DNA of 24,105 nt from a virus. The translations under genes and the position numbers were made by a program. Where the stretch lies: positions 1-24,105 of the IMG/VR virus record IMGVR_UViG_3300035670_001224, one strand, 5' to 3'. The notes beneath the pieces are model-generated. The model ran no database searches. It was given only the letters and a program-made list of their open reading frames with translations, and had not been told where the DNA came from. Shown piece by piece: positions 1 to 5,887 of this stretch (its first letter is position 1; each line of letters starts with the position of its first letter).

Positions 1-18
1 AAGATTAAATAATTATTG

Positions 19-90
19 TGGGGCTGGTTGGACTTGAACCAACGATAGGCCGTGTATAAGACGACTGCTTTACCCCTAAGCTACAACCCC
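19..90 (-). tRNA. tRNA-Ile, anticodon UAU (reads AUA)
   Basis: Read on the minus strand, the 72 bases fold into a complete cloverleaf. The acceptor stem is GGGGTTG with CAGCCCC (one G-U), the D stem GCTT/AAGC, the anticodon stem GTCGT/ACGGC, the variable loop five bases, and the T arm GTTGG-TTCAAGT-CCAAC. The seven-base anticodon loop is CTTATAC, so positions 34-36 are UAU, which decodes the isoleucine codon AUA. CCA is not encoded: the bases after the discriminator A read CAA. Most bacteria read AUA with a lysidine-modified CAU tRNA, so an UAU species is uncommon. A phage-encoded copy fits the frequent ATA codons of the structural and lysis genes. No convincing promoter was found upstream. 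Confidence 0.93.
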
Positions 91-203
91 CTCTAAAACG
101 CTCCAAAATGCCCCAGGATTAACGAAACCCCCCAAGATGATACTTACTACCACCTATAGAAAATTGAGGCTTAAAATTGATTTTAGTGCGTTGTGATAAA
201 ATA

Positions 204-230
204 GTGCCCTTCGACGTTTTGGGCACGTTT
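204..230. terminator. Hairpin between the leftward genes and the tRNA
   Basis: GTGCCC (204-209) and GGGCAC (221-226) form a perfect six-base-pair stem with an 11-base loop. On the plus strand it is followed by GTTTTG, on the minus strand by TATTTTATC, so it could be a weak bidirectional terminator. The rest of 91-334 shows no gene and no clear promoter for the tRNA. Confidence 0.35.
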
Positions 231-334
231 TGATACGATAGTATTTTTCGTCGCCAGCGTCAATAGTGCGGTTGGGGATAACTCGGTGGATATGTGGTAT
301 AACTCAATATGTAAAAATCACACCACGACACACG

Positions 335-365
335 AAAAAAGCCACACACTCGTAAATGTGTAGCT
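335..365 (-). terminator. Intrinsic terminator of the leftward gene group
   Basis: On the minus strand AGCTACACA and TGTGTGGCT form a nine-base-pair stem (one G-U) with an eight-base loop, followed directly by a run of six T. It lies about ten bases after the stop codon of the last leftward gene and closes that group. Confidence 0.85.
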
Positions 366-374
366 TTATTCGGC

Positions 375-530
375 TTATATTAAGTCGCTCGTAATGGCAA
401 CGCCTTTATTCACTTTTTTAATGCTAACTCCACCACCATACGCAAGATTATACTCTTGCTGTAGGTATTCGGCTTCGTCCTGGGTTTCGGCCTCGTCTAT
501 CTCCTCACCTTTCCATAATAGTATATACAT
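375..530 (-). CDS. Small phage protein, 51 aa, unknown function
   Basis: A 51-residue acidic protein starting MYILLWKGEEIDEAET and containing EYNLAYGGGVSI. A longer reading frame begins at 650, but that would overlap the gene upstream by over 100 bases. The ATG at 530 lies two bases after that gene's stop codon, so it is the better start. The wording (W-x-GEEIDEAET, EAEYL, AYGGG) resembles small proteins I have seen in phages and plasmids, mostly of Firmicutes. No function is known to me. It is the last gene before the terminator at 335-365 and probably shares a transcript with the two genes upstream. Confidence 0.7.
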   Translation of the reverse strand: MYILLWKGEEIDEAETQDEAEYLQQEYNLAYGGGVSIKKVNKGVAITSDLI

Positions 531-532
531 GG

Positions 533-799
533 TTAGGTGTTTAGATCCGCAAGCCGATACTCTCCGCTCTTTATCTTGGCTTTGATGGTCTTCGTGTCCT
601 CGCCCAAAAAGTAATTGCGCCAGCGGCTCGTGGTCTTGGAGTAATCCCAATAGTGGGAGTCAAGCCAAGTAATGCCGTTGTGTATCTTTACAATTATACT
701 TTTATAGCTCTGAAAGTATCGCGCCCCGTCATCTCCGGTTATCTGGAATTGATTGGCGACTGCTCGCCCCCGGTCGTTGGTGATTTGCTCTACTCTCAT
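533..799 (-). CDS. Small phage protein, 88 aa (YWDYS/IKSGEY family)
   Basis: An 88-residue soluble protein. It contains NQFQI near residue 17, YFQSYKSII near 28-36, DSHYWDYSKTTSRWRNYFLGE in the middle and KIKSGEY near the end. This motif order matches a small family recurring in phages and mobile elements of several phyla (probably the one called DUF8033, from memory). Function unknown. Its ATG overlaps the stop of the upstream gene as ATGA (796-799), a translational-coupling arrangement, and the next gene starts two bases after its own stop. Confidence 0.75.
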   Translation of the reverse strand: MRVEQITNDRGRAVANQFQITGDDGARYFQSYKSIIVKIHNGITWLDSHYWDYSKTTSRWRNYFLGEDTKTIKAKIKSGEYRLADLNT

Positions 800-1347
800 A
801 CGCTTTGTACAACTAGACGGCGCGTTGTCCGCCCCTGTAAGTCCTCGTTGATGATGTCAACAGCCCCGGCGTAGCAGTTCATCTCTGTATGCTCGTCGGT
901 GTCCTCATAGTACCCCCCTTGTCGGCTAACTTGTCGCCCCATATCGTCGGTGATGGTACACTCGTACACATTCCCGTTAATATAGTCGTTCCAGGTCTTT
1001 ATAAGGCCCTTGGCGTGTAAACGTGCGTTATACTTGTCGGCCGCGATAGTTCGCGCCACAAACACTAGCCCATTTTCCAGGCCCTCTTGCTCTGGTGTGT
1101 TGGTGTCCACGTTATCTTTTAGTGAAAACGTAGGCAAACCAACCTCCCAGCGCAAGCGACAATCGAAAACGTGGTGCGTTTCCGTCATTCGCCGTATAAT
1201 GCCGTCAATAGCGGTGTACTTTGGCGGTATGTCTATCAGATCGTGTGAACAAACTAGAAACAGCTCCGGCCCCCCGAAATCGTGAGGCGATACTGTGTCG
1301 CGTTGTTTCTCGATACTAATAGAATACCCCTTGTATTTTAGAACCAT
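796..1347 (-). CDS. Phage accessory protein, 183 aa, unknown function
   Basis: A 183-residue protein. The N-terminus (YSISIEKQRDTVSPHDFGG, then LFLVCSHDL) and the C-terminus (LIKTWNDYINGNVYECTI, then GGYYEDTDEHTEMNCYAGA) resemble a widespread phage protein family. Its members read roughly SPRxWDNxGxMxCxHxxY at the start and YLxGDVYGYxIxxxxG..GFYG at the end. That match is from memory. The family is usually found among early or accessory genes and has no firm function. It is first in a three-gene coupled group. A perfect TTGACA lies upstream on the minus strand (1393-1398), but the -10 region at the right spacing is poor. Confidence 0.72.
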   Translation of the reverse strand: MVLKYKGYSISIEKQRDTVSPHDFGGPELFLVCSHDLIDIPPKYTAIDGIIRRMTETHHVFDCRLRWEVGLPTFSLKDNVDTNTPEQEGLENGLVFVARTIAADKYNARLHAKGLIKTWNDYINGNVYECTITDDMGRQVSRQGGYYEDTDEHTEMNCYAGAVDIINEDLQGRTTRRLVVQSV

Positions 1348-1369
1348 ACATGGTAATAATTAGGGTCTT

Positions 1370-1398
1370 GTAATTTTAAGTAAGTATGAAATTGTCAA
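1370..1398 (-). promoter_or_regulatory. Possible promoter of the leftward three-gene group
   Basis: TTGACA on the minus strand (1393-1398) is a perfect -35 box. At 17 bases it is followed by AATTAC, a weak -10, with TAAAAT available only at 14 bases. A TAATTA lies nine bases before the ATG at 1347 and could serve instead. Confidence 0.3.
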
Positions 1399-1404
1399 GG
1401 AACA

Positions 1405-1476
1405 CGCCTATACAGGCGATATGAGGGTATCCGGCCCCCTCTCCGCCGTATCATACTGTGATGGTACGGTGTGGAG
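1405..1476. other. Hairpins in the gap 1348-1492
   Basis: Two inverted repeats lie between leftward genes. CGCCT-ATAC-AGGCG is a perfect five-base-pair stem at 1405-1418. At 1441-1476, CTCC..CCGTA pairs with TACGG..GGAG around an internal loop. Neither is followed by a T run. They may terminate or attenuate leftward transcription from the small gene at 1493-1639. Confidence 0.35.
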
Positions 1477-1492
1477 GTGGTGGGATAGTAAA

Positions 1493-1639
1493 CTAGCGTC
1501 CGTAGCGTTTTAGTATGTCGTATACTCGCCCCAATACTTCGTTGCGGGTCTTTCCGAAAATGTAAAAATATACACCTTCATAAACACCACTTGCGCGCCA
1601 CTTTTCGTCTGTGATTGTTTCGACTTTTTCAATGGTCAT
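1493..1639 (-). CDS. Hypothetical protein, 48 aa
   Basis: A 48-residue open frame on the minus strand starting MTIEKVETITDEKW and ending DILKRYGR before TAG. It contains GVYEGVYFYIFGKTRNEVL, where an aromatic run followed by FGKTRNEVLGRV suggests a small alpha/beta fold. It is preceded by an extended -10 box (TGC-TATAAT) about 30 bases upstream and sits in a gap of the right size between two leftward genes. I do not recognise a family. Its own promoter and protein-like composition favour a real gene. Confidence 0.6.
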   Translation of the reverse strand: MTIEKVETITDEKWRASGVYEGVYFYIFGKTRNEVLGRVYDILKRYGR

Positions 1640-1668
1640 ATACACTTGGTTATTTTTCTAATACTTAC

Positions 1669-1677
1669 ATTATAGCA
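1669..1677 (-). promoter_or_regulatory. Extended -10 promoter of the 48-aa gene
   Basis: Minus strand TGC-TATAAT is a perfect extended -10 element. It begins just past the stop codon of the upstream gene (1683-1685). No good -35 is present at 17 bases (GCGGAT), as is common with extended -10 promoters. Confidence 0.6.
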
Positions 1678-1682
1678 CTAGA

Positions 1683-2021
1683 CTATTTTATATCCGCGTC
1701 GATACTGTTGATAACCTCACGTATGTGTGCATAATCAACAAAGGGTGAAACCTCCGTGGACTCAATCAACCGCGCCCCCATGATCTCTATGGCCTCAAGC
1801 CTTGCCCTCTCTAGGTTTACCCCCTCGCGCTGTTGATAGATATCACGCGCCATGGCCTCAAGTTGACACTCCAGGCTAATACAACGATACGAAACAGCCT
1901 CAGCATGAGGCAACCGCGCCACTATCAAGTCGCCAAACACCAACCAACCCACCACGACCACCGCCACCCCATACCCTACAACATGCCTATACTTTAGATA
2001 CTCTTTTGTTTTCTCCTTCAT
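1683..2021 (-). CDS. Small membrane-anchored protein, 112 aa
   Basis: A 112-residue protein with a basic N-terminus (MKEKTKEYLKYRH), one hydrophobic segment at about residues 13-36 (GYGVAVVVVGWLVFGDLIVA), and a charged helical remainder with possible coiled coil (QLEAMARDIYQQREGVNLERARLEA). It should be a single-span membrane protein with the bulk on one side. A frame start ten codons upstream (2051) lies inside a perfect hairpin (2042-2063), so the ATG at 2021 is preferred. TAATAA seven bases before it could act as a -10 for a leaderless mRNA. No family recognised; roles such as Rz-like spanin or superinfection exclusion cannot be judged from sequence. Confidence 0.65.
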   Translation of the reverse strand: MKEKTKEYLKYRHVVGYGVAVVVVGWLVFGDLIVARLPHAEAVSYRCISLECQLEAMARDIYQQREGVNLERARLEAIEIMGARLIESTEVSPFVDYAHIREVINSIDADIK

Positions 2022-2041
2022 AGTTAAGTTATTAACAACAA

Positions 2042-2063
2042 AGGGGCGCACAATCGCGCCCCC
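2042..2063 (-). terminator. Perfect GC-rich hairpin between leftward genes
   Basis: AGGGGCGC (2042-2049) and GCGCCCCT (2056-2063) form an eight-base-pair stem with a six-base loop. On the minus strand it is followed by TTTGTTGTT, so it may terminate or attenuate leftward transcription just before the gene starting at 2021. Similar hairpins occur at 2237-2274 and 2611-2636. Confidence 0.55.
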
Positions 2064-2284
2064 TCGCTGTTTTGCCGTTTATAATTTACAGGCCACCGCG
2101 CCCACGTGGTCGCCTGTACTTACACAATACCACGCCCCCGGCGTACACATGGCAAGTTATCCCCACAACATAAAAGACGCGCCACCGTTACGTGTACGCG
2201 CCCCCTATGAGTGTATAAGACTTGCCACCGTTGCCGGTAGCATAGGACGCGCGACAATCACGCGCCCCTGCTACTTACAACCGT
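2064..2284. repeat. Gene-free stretch with GC-rich inverted repeats
   Basis: No gene is supported here. The strand is rich in CGCGCC words (for example ACGCGCCCC near 2195 and 2259, and GCCACCGTT twice, near 2182 and 2225). The longest structure is an imperfect hairpin at 2237-2274. Outer arms GTAGC/GCTAC and an inner arm AGG-x-CGCG pair with CGCG-x-CCT around a loop containing ACAATC. The loop and arms echo the hairpin at 2042-2063, so they look like copies of one element. Confidence 0.5.
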
Positions 2285-2569
2285 CTACGCCCTATGCTTA
2301 CCGCACAATGAACACATGCCATGCTCATCTGGCAACACCTCCCCGCCATAATTGGGGCAATACTTGGCCGGCACATCTGTAAATATCCGTATAGGGTTTT
2401 CTGTACGGTACACATCAAAGTGTTTTATTCTTAGCGTGTACTCGTGAAGGCCGTTGATCTTGTTTATTGACTCGATAACCACTATCCCCATGCCCTCGTT
2501 TATCGTATGGTGGTAGATGGTTTGGCCAACGGTATCAAGTACTAGCCTGCGCCCTGTTTTTTTACTCAT
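2285..2569 (-). CDS. Hypothetical protein with C-terminal zinc-ribbon-like end, 94 aa
   Basis: A 94-residue protein. The first 65 residues are a mixed strand/helix region with no recognised family. The last 27 look like a zinc ribbon: YCPNYGGEV, a spacer, then MCSLCGKHRA. The usual CPxCG first knuckle has Tyr instead of its second Cys (CPNYGG), so only three Cys remain, with nearby His residues that could complete the site. TATAAG lies ten bases before the ATG, so the mRNA should have only a few leader bases. DNA or RNA binding is a guess from the ribbon alone. Confidence 0.65.
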   Translation of the reverse strand: MSKKTGRRLVLDTVGQTIYHHTINEGMGIVVIESINKINGLHEYTLRIKHFDVYRTENPIRIFTDVPAKYCPNYGGEVLPDEHGMCSLCGKHRA

Positions 2570-2579
2570 CTTATTTAAT

Positions 2580-2600
2580 CTTATACACCACGGTGTGTAA
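2580..2600 (-). promoter_or_regulatory. -10 box with overlapping palindrome (promoter/operator)
   Basis: On the minus strand TATAAG (2580-2585) lies ten bases before the ATG at 2569. It overlaps a near-perfect palindrome, TTAtACACC-ac-GGTGTgTAA (2581-2600, nine of ten paired positions complementary apart from one mismatch and the centre). This is where a repressor would block RNA polymerase. Confidence 0.5.
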
Positions 2601-2610
2601 TCCGTAGTAC

Positions 2611-2636
2611 ATGAGGCGCAACCAATCGCGCCCCAT
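2611..2636. repeat. GC-rich hairpin, third copy of the GCGCCCC type
   Basis: GGCGC (2615-2619) pairs with GCGCC (2628-2632), extended after one mismatch by ATG/CAT. The loop is AACCAATC. It lies ten bases past the stop codon of the upstream leftward gene, in terminator position, but no T run follows on the minus strand. Confidence 0.5.
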
Positions 2637-2645
2637 AACTAGTGA

Positions 2646-2975
2646 CTACTCTACCAAGTCATGCGCCATAATGATGGCATCACCCCATGAACCCGTACAC
2701 AGCCCCCCAAAACTATCATTCTCCTCAACTCTAGCCTGGTGGTCTTTATACACTGTATAATAAAACCCTTGCTGCTCCAATGCCTCGCTAATGATGACAA
2801 CCCGGCCCCTAATCTCTAGTACCAAGTCAACCTCTAGGGTAAATTGGCGGTGGAAGTCGTCGATAATTGATTGTGCACTCTCTACCCCGTCCTCCTCCTC
2901 ATTAACGTAGTGGCTACAACTTGCCATGTCGTTATCATCACCCAGCGCTGTTACTCGTATCTCGTATCCTTTCAT
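2646..2975 (-). CDS. Hypothetical protein, 109 aa
   Basis: A 109-residue acidic soluble protein starting MKGYEIRVTALGDDND and ending IIMAHDLVE. It has no membrane segment and no catalytic motif I can name. Predicted strands (YEIRVTA, EVDLVLEIRGRVVII, FYYTVYKD) alternate with helices, suggesting a small alpha/beta domain. It is the first leftward gene at the strand-switch region. Its promoter (TATAAG ten bases before ATG) resembles that of the next gene and carries an inverted repeat, so it is probably an early, regulated gene. Confidence 0.62.
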   Translation of the reverse strand: MKGYEIRVTALGDDNDMASCSHYVNEEEDGVESAQSIIDDFHRQFTLEVDLVLEIRGRVVIISEALEQQGFYYTVYKDHQARVEENDSFGGLCTGSWGDAIIMAHDLVE

Positions 2976-2985
2976 TGCTTATTGT

Positions 2986-3015
2986 CTTATACACTAGAGT
3001 CTTTTAACCTCTAGT
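2986..3015 (-). promoter_or_regulatory. Leftward promoter with operator-like inverted repeat
   Basis: Minus strand TATAAG (2986-2991) lies ten bases before the ATG at 2975. Immediately upstream, ACTAGAG (2993-2999) and CTCTAGT (3009-3015) form a perfect seven-base inverted repeat with a nine-base spacer. It covers the space between -10 and -35, the classic place for a repressor site. Confidence 0.55.
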
Positions 3016-3285
3016 AACAACAGCATACGCGCCCCTCCACTACAAGTCAATGACTGTTATACACACCAGCACGTAACACGCGCCCTAATACAACCCAAAC
3101 AACACACACCCTACACTATAGTATAAGTACATACACCACTAAACTCTACACAAGGTTAATACTAAAAGGCTATCGCACGTGGGTATGTGCTCATGTGTAC
3201 GTGTGTATGTGTCATGTATGTACACCGTAAGTAGCTACCCTCACCCCCACCTCCCACCCCATAGAAAAATAGTAGAGTAGTAGCA

Positions 3286-3319
3286 GGCACGTGCACACGT
3301 GCACAGGCACAGGCACGTG
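3286..3319. repeat. Clustered CACGTG repeats
   Basis: Three CACGTG palindromes (3288-3293, 3296-3301, 3314-3319) sit within 34 bases, set in repeated GGCACGTG/AGGCAC words. A further CACGTG lies at 3176-3181. The cluster reads like an iteron or a multi-copy protein-binding site. Confidence 0.6.
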
Positions 3320-3472
3320 ATTATATGGCTTATTACAAGGCTACAGGGGGAGGGGTACGGGGACAATGGAGCGGGATTTATGTATAACTACCACCACCAA
3401 AATTTATATAATATCCATAGGAATATATGTGACACAGGCTGCTAGATAGGCCCCATATGCTTTAGCGGACTT

Positions 3473-3503
3473 GACTGATTCTATCAGTCATGATAGAATA
3501 GTC
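3473..3503. other. Long hairpin upstream of the packaging genes
   Basis: GACTGATTCTATCA (3473-3486) pairs with TGATAGAATAGTC (3491-3503) apart from a single bulged base, with a four-base GTCA loop. It is a very stable structure and about 150 bases before the terminase genes. No T run follows on either strand. It could be an operator, an origin or packaging hairpin, or the end of a leftward RNA. Confidence 0.6.
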
Positions 3504-3560
3504 TTACTTGAAATAGAGACTCTCGCTGATGAATATAATATCAGGTACGCTGTCTTGCTC

Positions 3561-3636
3561 CGGTAAATACCGCCACATTCTATAAGTTGACCTAATCTTC
3601 TCTCTGAGAGGATATTTTTCGTTAACATATATTAAC
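3561..3636 (+). promoter_or_regulatory. Candidate promoter and operators for the packaging genes
   Basis: TTGACC (3587-3592) and GATATT (3611-3616), 18 bases apart, form a moderate sigma70-type promoter. The palindrome CGGTA-AA-TACCG (3561-3572) lies just upstream. The near-palindrome GTTAACATATATTAAC (3621-3636) lies at the expected transcription start. The arrangement suggests control of the rightward operon. The ATG of the small terminase follows at 3655 without a Shine-Dalgarno. Confidence 0.45.
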
Positions 3637-3654
3637 ACGTTAAGCGTCGCAGAC

Positions 3655-4266
3655 ATGACACTGCCTAAAGCACCAAAGCCATACTGGCAATTAATAGGAA
3701 CAACCAAGAAGATTGAGTTCTATAAGTCTTTAGTGACTAAGAACTATTTTGAGGCCGCCAAAGAGATTGGCATGGACAAGCACTACCAGCCGATTACTCT
3801 GAGGTCTATTGGGTATCAGTTGTACAAGAGTATCGACCCTAAAGAGTTGGGCATATCTGAGGACATCGTTAAGATGGTCCAGGAGGCGATTGCACAGCGC
3901 AAGATGAGCAAGACGGTCAAGGTCAAGGAAGACACCACAGATATCCTGTTTACGCCCTCAGAGATGATTAATCCTGAGGACAATAAGCAGGTGGTCATCC
4001 ACGGTCGTAATAAGGCAGCCATGCTCCTGCACAAGAAGATGGACCGAATTAATAGCAATAAGAAGCTCCTCGACGCAGTATCTCTAACTCAGCTTGCCAC
4101 CACGTTTGCTATCATGTTCGACAAAGCCCAGATAATTAATGGTCAGGCAACAGAGAATATAGCAGTCATGGCCAAGATTGACGACAATCTATCACCTGAG
4201 CAGGCCCTGGATATGGTTTTACAGATGCGTGAGCGTGAGGTAGCGGAGAAGTCTGAGCAGAAATAG
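3655..4266 (+). CDS. terS: Terminase small subunit (putative)
   Basis: A 203-residue protein directly before the large terminase, the standard place for the small subunit that recognises phage DNA and hands it to the packaging motor. The N-terminal half (about residues 20-70: FYKSLVTKNYFEAAKEIGMDKHY, then ITLRSIGYQLYKSI) could hold a helix-turn-helix. The C-terminal part (residues about 145-170) reads LTQLATTFAIMFDKAQIINGQATE, a pattern I associate with small terminases (L.TT..I..DKxQ...G.PTE). It ends in a charged helix. No Shine-Dalgarno precedes the ATG. The stop is separated by one T from the start of the large subunit. Confidence 0.75.
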   Translation: MTLPKAPKPYWQLIGTTKKIEFYKSLVTKNYFEAAKEIGMDKHYQPITLRSIGYQLYKSIDPKELGISEDIVKMVQEAIAQRKMSKTVKVKEDTTDILFTPSEMINPEDNKQVVIHGRNKAAMLLHKKMDRINSNKKLLDAVSLTQLATTFAIMFDKAQIINGQATENIAVMAKIDDNLSPEQALDMVLQMREREVAEKSEQK

Positions 4267-4267
4267 T

Positions 4268-5887
4268 ATGGCAGAACTCTTAGATGTAGAGAAAGAACTG
4301 GCGCGACGTGACCAGCTTTTCAGGGATTACATGATTAACCCAGAGATGCACAAGAAGCGTATAGAACGACTAAAGCTCAACGATGCCGGAAAGAACAACG
4401 TAGAGGCCCGTGCAATGCTCTGGCAGCTCTGTTCTCGCCCAGACGCTCCAGCGGAGGGTTGTATATTCTTTATTGAGAACTTTGGCTTCACGTTCGACCC
4501 CCGTAAGGAAGTAAAGCATATACCGTTCTTTCTGTTCGAGTACCAGAAGGAGGCAATACGTTGGCTTGTAGACCACATAGACAACGGCCACGACGGACTT
4601 ATCGAGAAGTCACGAGACATGGGAGTAACCTGGATTGTTGTATGGGTGTTCTTGTGGTACTGGTTATTTAGGGATGGAACCAACCTGCTTATGGGTTCTT
4701 ACAAGGAAAAGCTGGTAGACGACCGTACTGACGACTCTCTGTTTGGTAGACTTGACTATGGTATAGATTCGTTGCCTAAGTGGCTTGTACCTAAAGGATT
4801 CAACAAGAAGAAGCACCGCAATCACCTCAAGTTAATTAATCCAGTAAATGGAAACCTTATTGCTGGAGAGTCTATGTCACCAGAGTTTGGTACTGGTATG
4901 CGTAAACTCGCGGTATTCTTTGACGAGTTAGGGGCCTGGGATTACGCACAGCCAGCATGGCGCACCTGTGGAGACGTAACATCATGCCGCATCGCGAACT
5001 CCACTCCAAAGGGATTTAACTTCTATGCTAAACTACGACAGTCAGGTATAGACGTACTAACCTTACACTGGACACGACACCCACTCAAGGACCAGCAATG
5101 GTATGAGTTTGAGCGTCAGCGTCGCGATGAGGTTGAGGTCGCCCAAGAACTTGATATATCTTACCATGCCTCCCAGGAGGGTAGAGTATATCCAGAATGG
5201 AATCAAGATAACGTAGAGCGTGGTATATTCAACTATGACCCAGGATTGCCGCTGTATGTTGGTTGGGACTTTGGAAAGACTGACGATACAGCAATCATCT
5301 GGGCACAACCATTCAACAGCAAAATACGGATTATTGATACATACTCTCGCTCTGGCCAGAATATCGACTTCTTTATTCCTTTCATTACTGGAATCTTACC
5401 ATCAGATTCTTATCGATACTCCAAACAGGAATTTGACATTATTGAAAATCATCGTAATTGGAAACGAGGAGTACACTTCGGAGACCCGGCAGGACGGTTC
5501 AAGAATGGTGTTACAGACGCTACAGTGCTCTCTACGCTTCGAGATGCCGGTATAATAGTAAACTATAAGGATTCATGGAAAGAGCACCAGAATCGACGCA
5601 GGGCAGCAAAGCAGCTAATCCGGGCTGGCATAGCACTAAACAATAACGAGAGGGCAGACGACTTCAATCTCTGTATGGAAAACGCGGCATACCCAACTCC
5701 AACTGTAGAGGGAGAAAGACAGGTTCGCTCAGAGAAACCAAAGCATGACTGGACATCACACTTCCGTTCTGCATTTGAATACCTCAGTCTCGGCATTGTT
5801 GAGTATACATTCAGACAGGCACGACCAGTAGACAAGATAGAACGAGAACAGTACGTTAATGGTAAGCGACGAGCACTAAGATACTAA
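4268..5887 (+). CDS. terL: Terminase large subunit (ATPase and nuclease)
   Basis: A 539-residue packaging motor. It translocates DNA into the prohead using ATP and cuts the concatemer. Visible ATPase parts are an adenine-binding-like segment around residues 88-100 (FEYQKEAIRWL), a Walker A-like SRDMGVT at 115-121, Walker B AVFFDE at 215-220 and motif III NSTPKG at 244-249. The RNase H-like nuclease domain has its acidic residues at D334 (YVGWDFG), D406 (HFGDPAG) and D494 (KHDW near the end). Length is typical. It starts one base after the small subunit stop (TAG-T-ATG) and overlaps the next start by one base (TAATG). Confidence 0.97.
   Translation: MAELLDVEKELARRDQLFRDYMINPEMHKKRIERLKLNDAGKNNVEARAMLWQLCSRPDAPAEGCIFFIENFGFTFDPRKEVKHIPFFLFEYQKEAIRWLVDHIDNGHDGLIEKSRDMGVTWIVVWVFLWYWLFRDGTNLLMGSYKEKLVDDRTDDSLFGRLDYGIDSLPKWLVPKGFNKKKHRNHLKLINPVNGNLIAGESMSPEFGTGMRKLAVFFDELGAWDYAQPAWRTCGDVTSCRIANSTPKGFNFYAKLRQSGIDVLTLHWTRHPLKDQQWYEFERQRRDEVEVAQELDISYHASQEGRVYPEWNQDNVERGIFNYDPGLPLYVGWDFGKTDDTAIIWAQPFNSKIRIIDTYSRSGQNIDFFIPFITGILPSDSYRYSKQEFDIIENHRNWKRGVHFGDPAGRFKNGVTDATVLSTLRDAGIIVNYKDSWKEHQNRRRAAKQLIRAGIALNNNERADDFNLCMENAAYPTPTVEGERQVRSEKPKHDWTSHFRSAFEYLSLGIVEYTFRQARPVDKIEREQYVNGKRRALRY

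Larger units (their letters stand above)
3016..3586. other. Non-coding strand-switch region
   Basis: No convincing gene in over 500 bases between the leftward arm and the rightward packaging genes. From left to right it holds an A/C-rich part with ACGCGCCC words (3028, 3078), a sharp change near 3175 to a T/G-rich part (ATGTGTA-like words to about 3230), a C-rich run (3237-3260), a CACGTG cluster (3286-3319), a G-rich patch (3345-3378), an AT-rich patch with TATATAATAT (about 3400-3412) and a strong hairpin (3473-3503). Composition switches, repeats and an AT-rich segment next to terminase genes suit an origin, a packaging site or a regulatory hub. Which of these is unknown. Confidence 0.5.

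Noticed and set aside
375-650. Longer start (650) for the 51-aa leftward gene
   Set aside because: It would overlap most of the 88-aa gene, and its extra 40 residues are unlike the family, whereas the ATG at 530 directly follows the upstream stop.
1683-2051. Upstream start (2051) for the membrane-anchored gene
   Set aside because: The start lies within a perfect hairpin, and the ten extra codons are not needed for a plausible N-terminus. The ATG at 2021 is preferred.
2149-2382. Plus-strand open frame of 77 codons in the leftward arm
   Set aside because: It overlaps the end of a better leftward gene and the GC-rich hairpin region, has a low-complexity Pro/His/Arg composition, and lacks a start context or neighbours on its strand.
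3286-3319. CRISPR-like array from the repeated CACGTG words
   Set aside because: Units are only 6-9 bases with irregular short spacing. There are no repeats of CRISPR length and no cas genes.
3504-3707. Minus-strand open frame of 67 codons across the start of the small terminase gene
   Set aside because: It overlaps the candidate late promoter and the terminase start, and no promoter is seen for it. The shorter form starting at 3656 is kept only as a low-interest finding.
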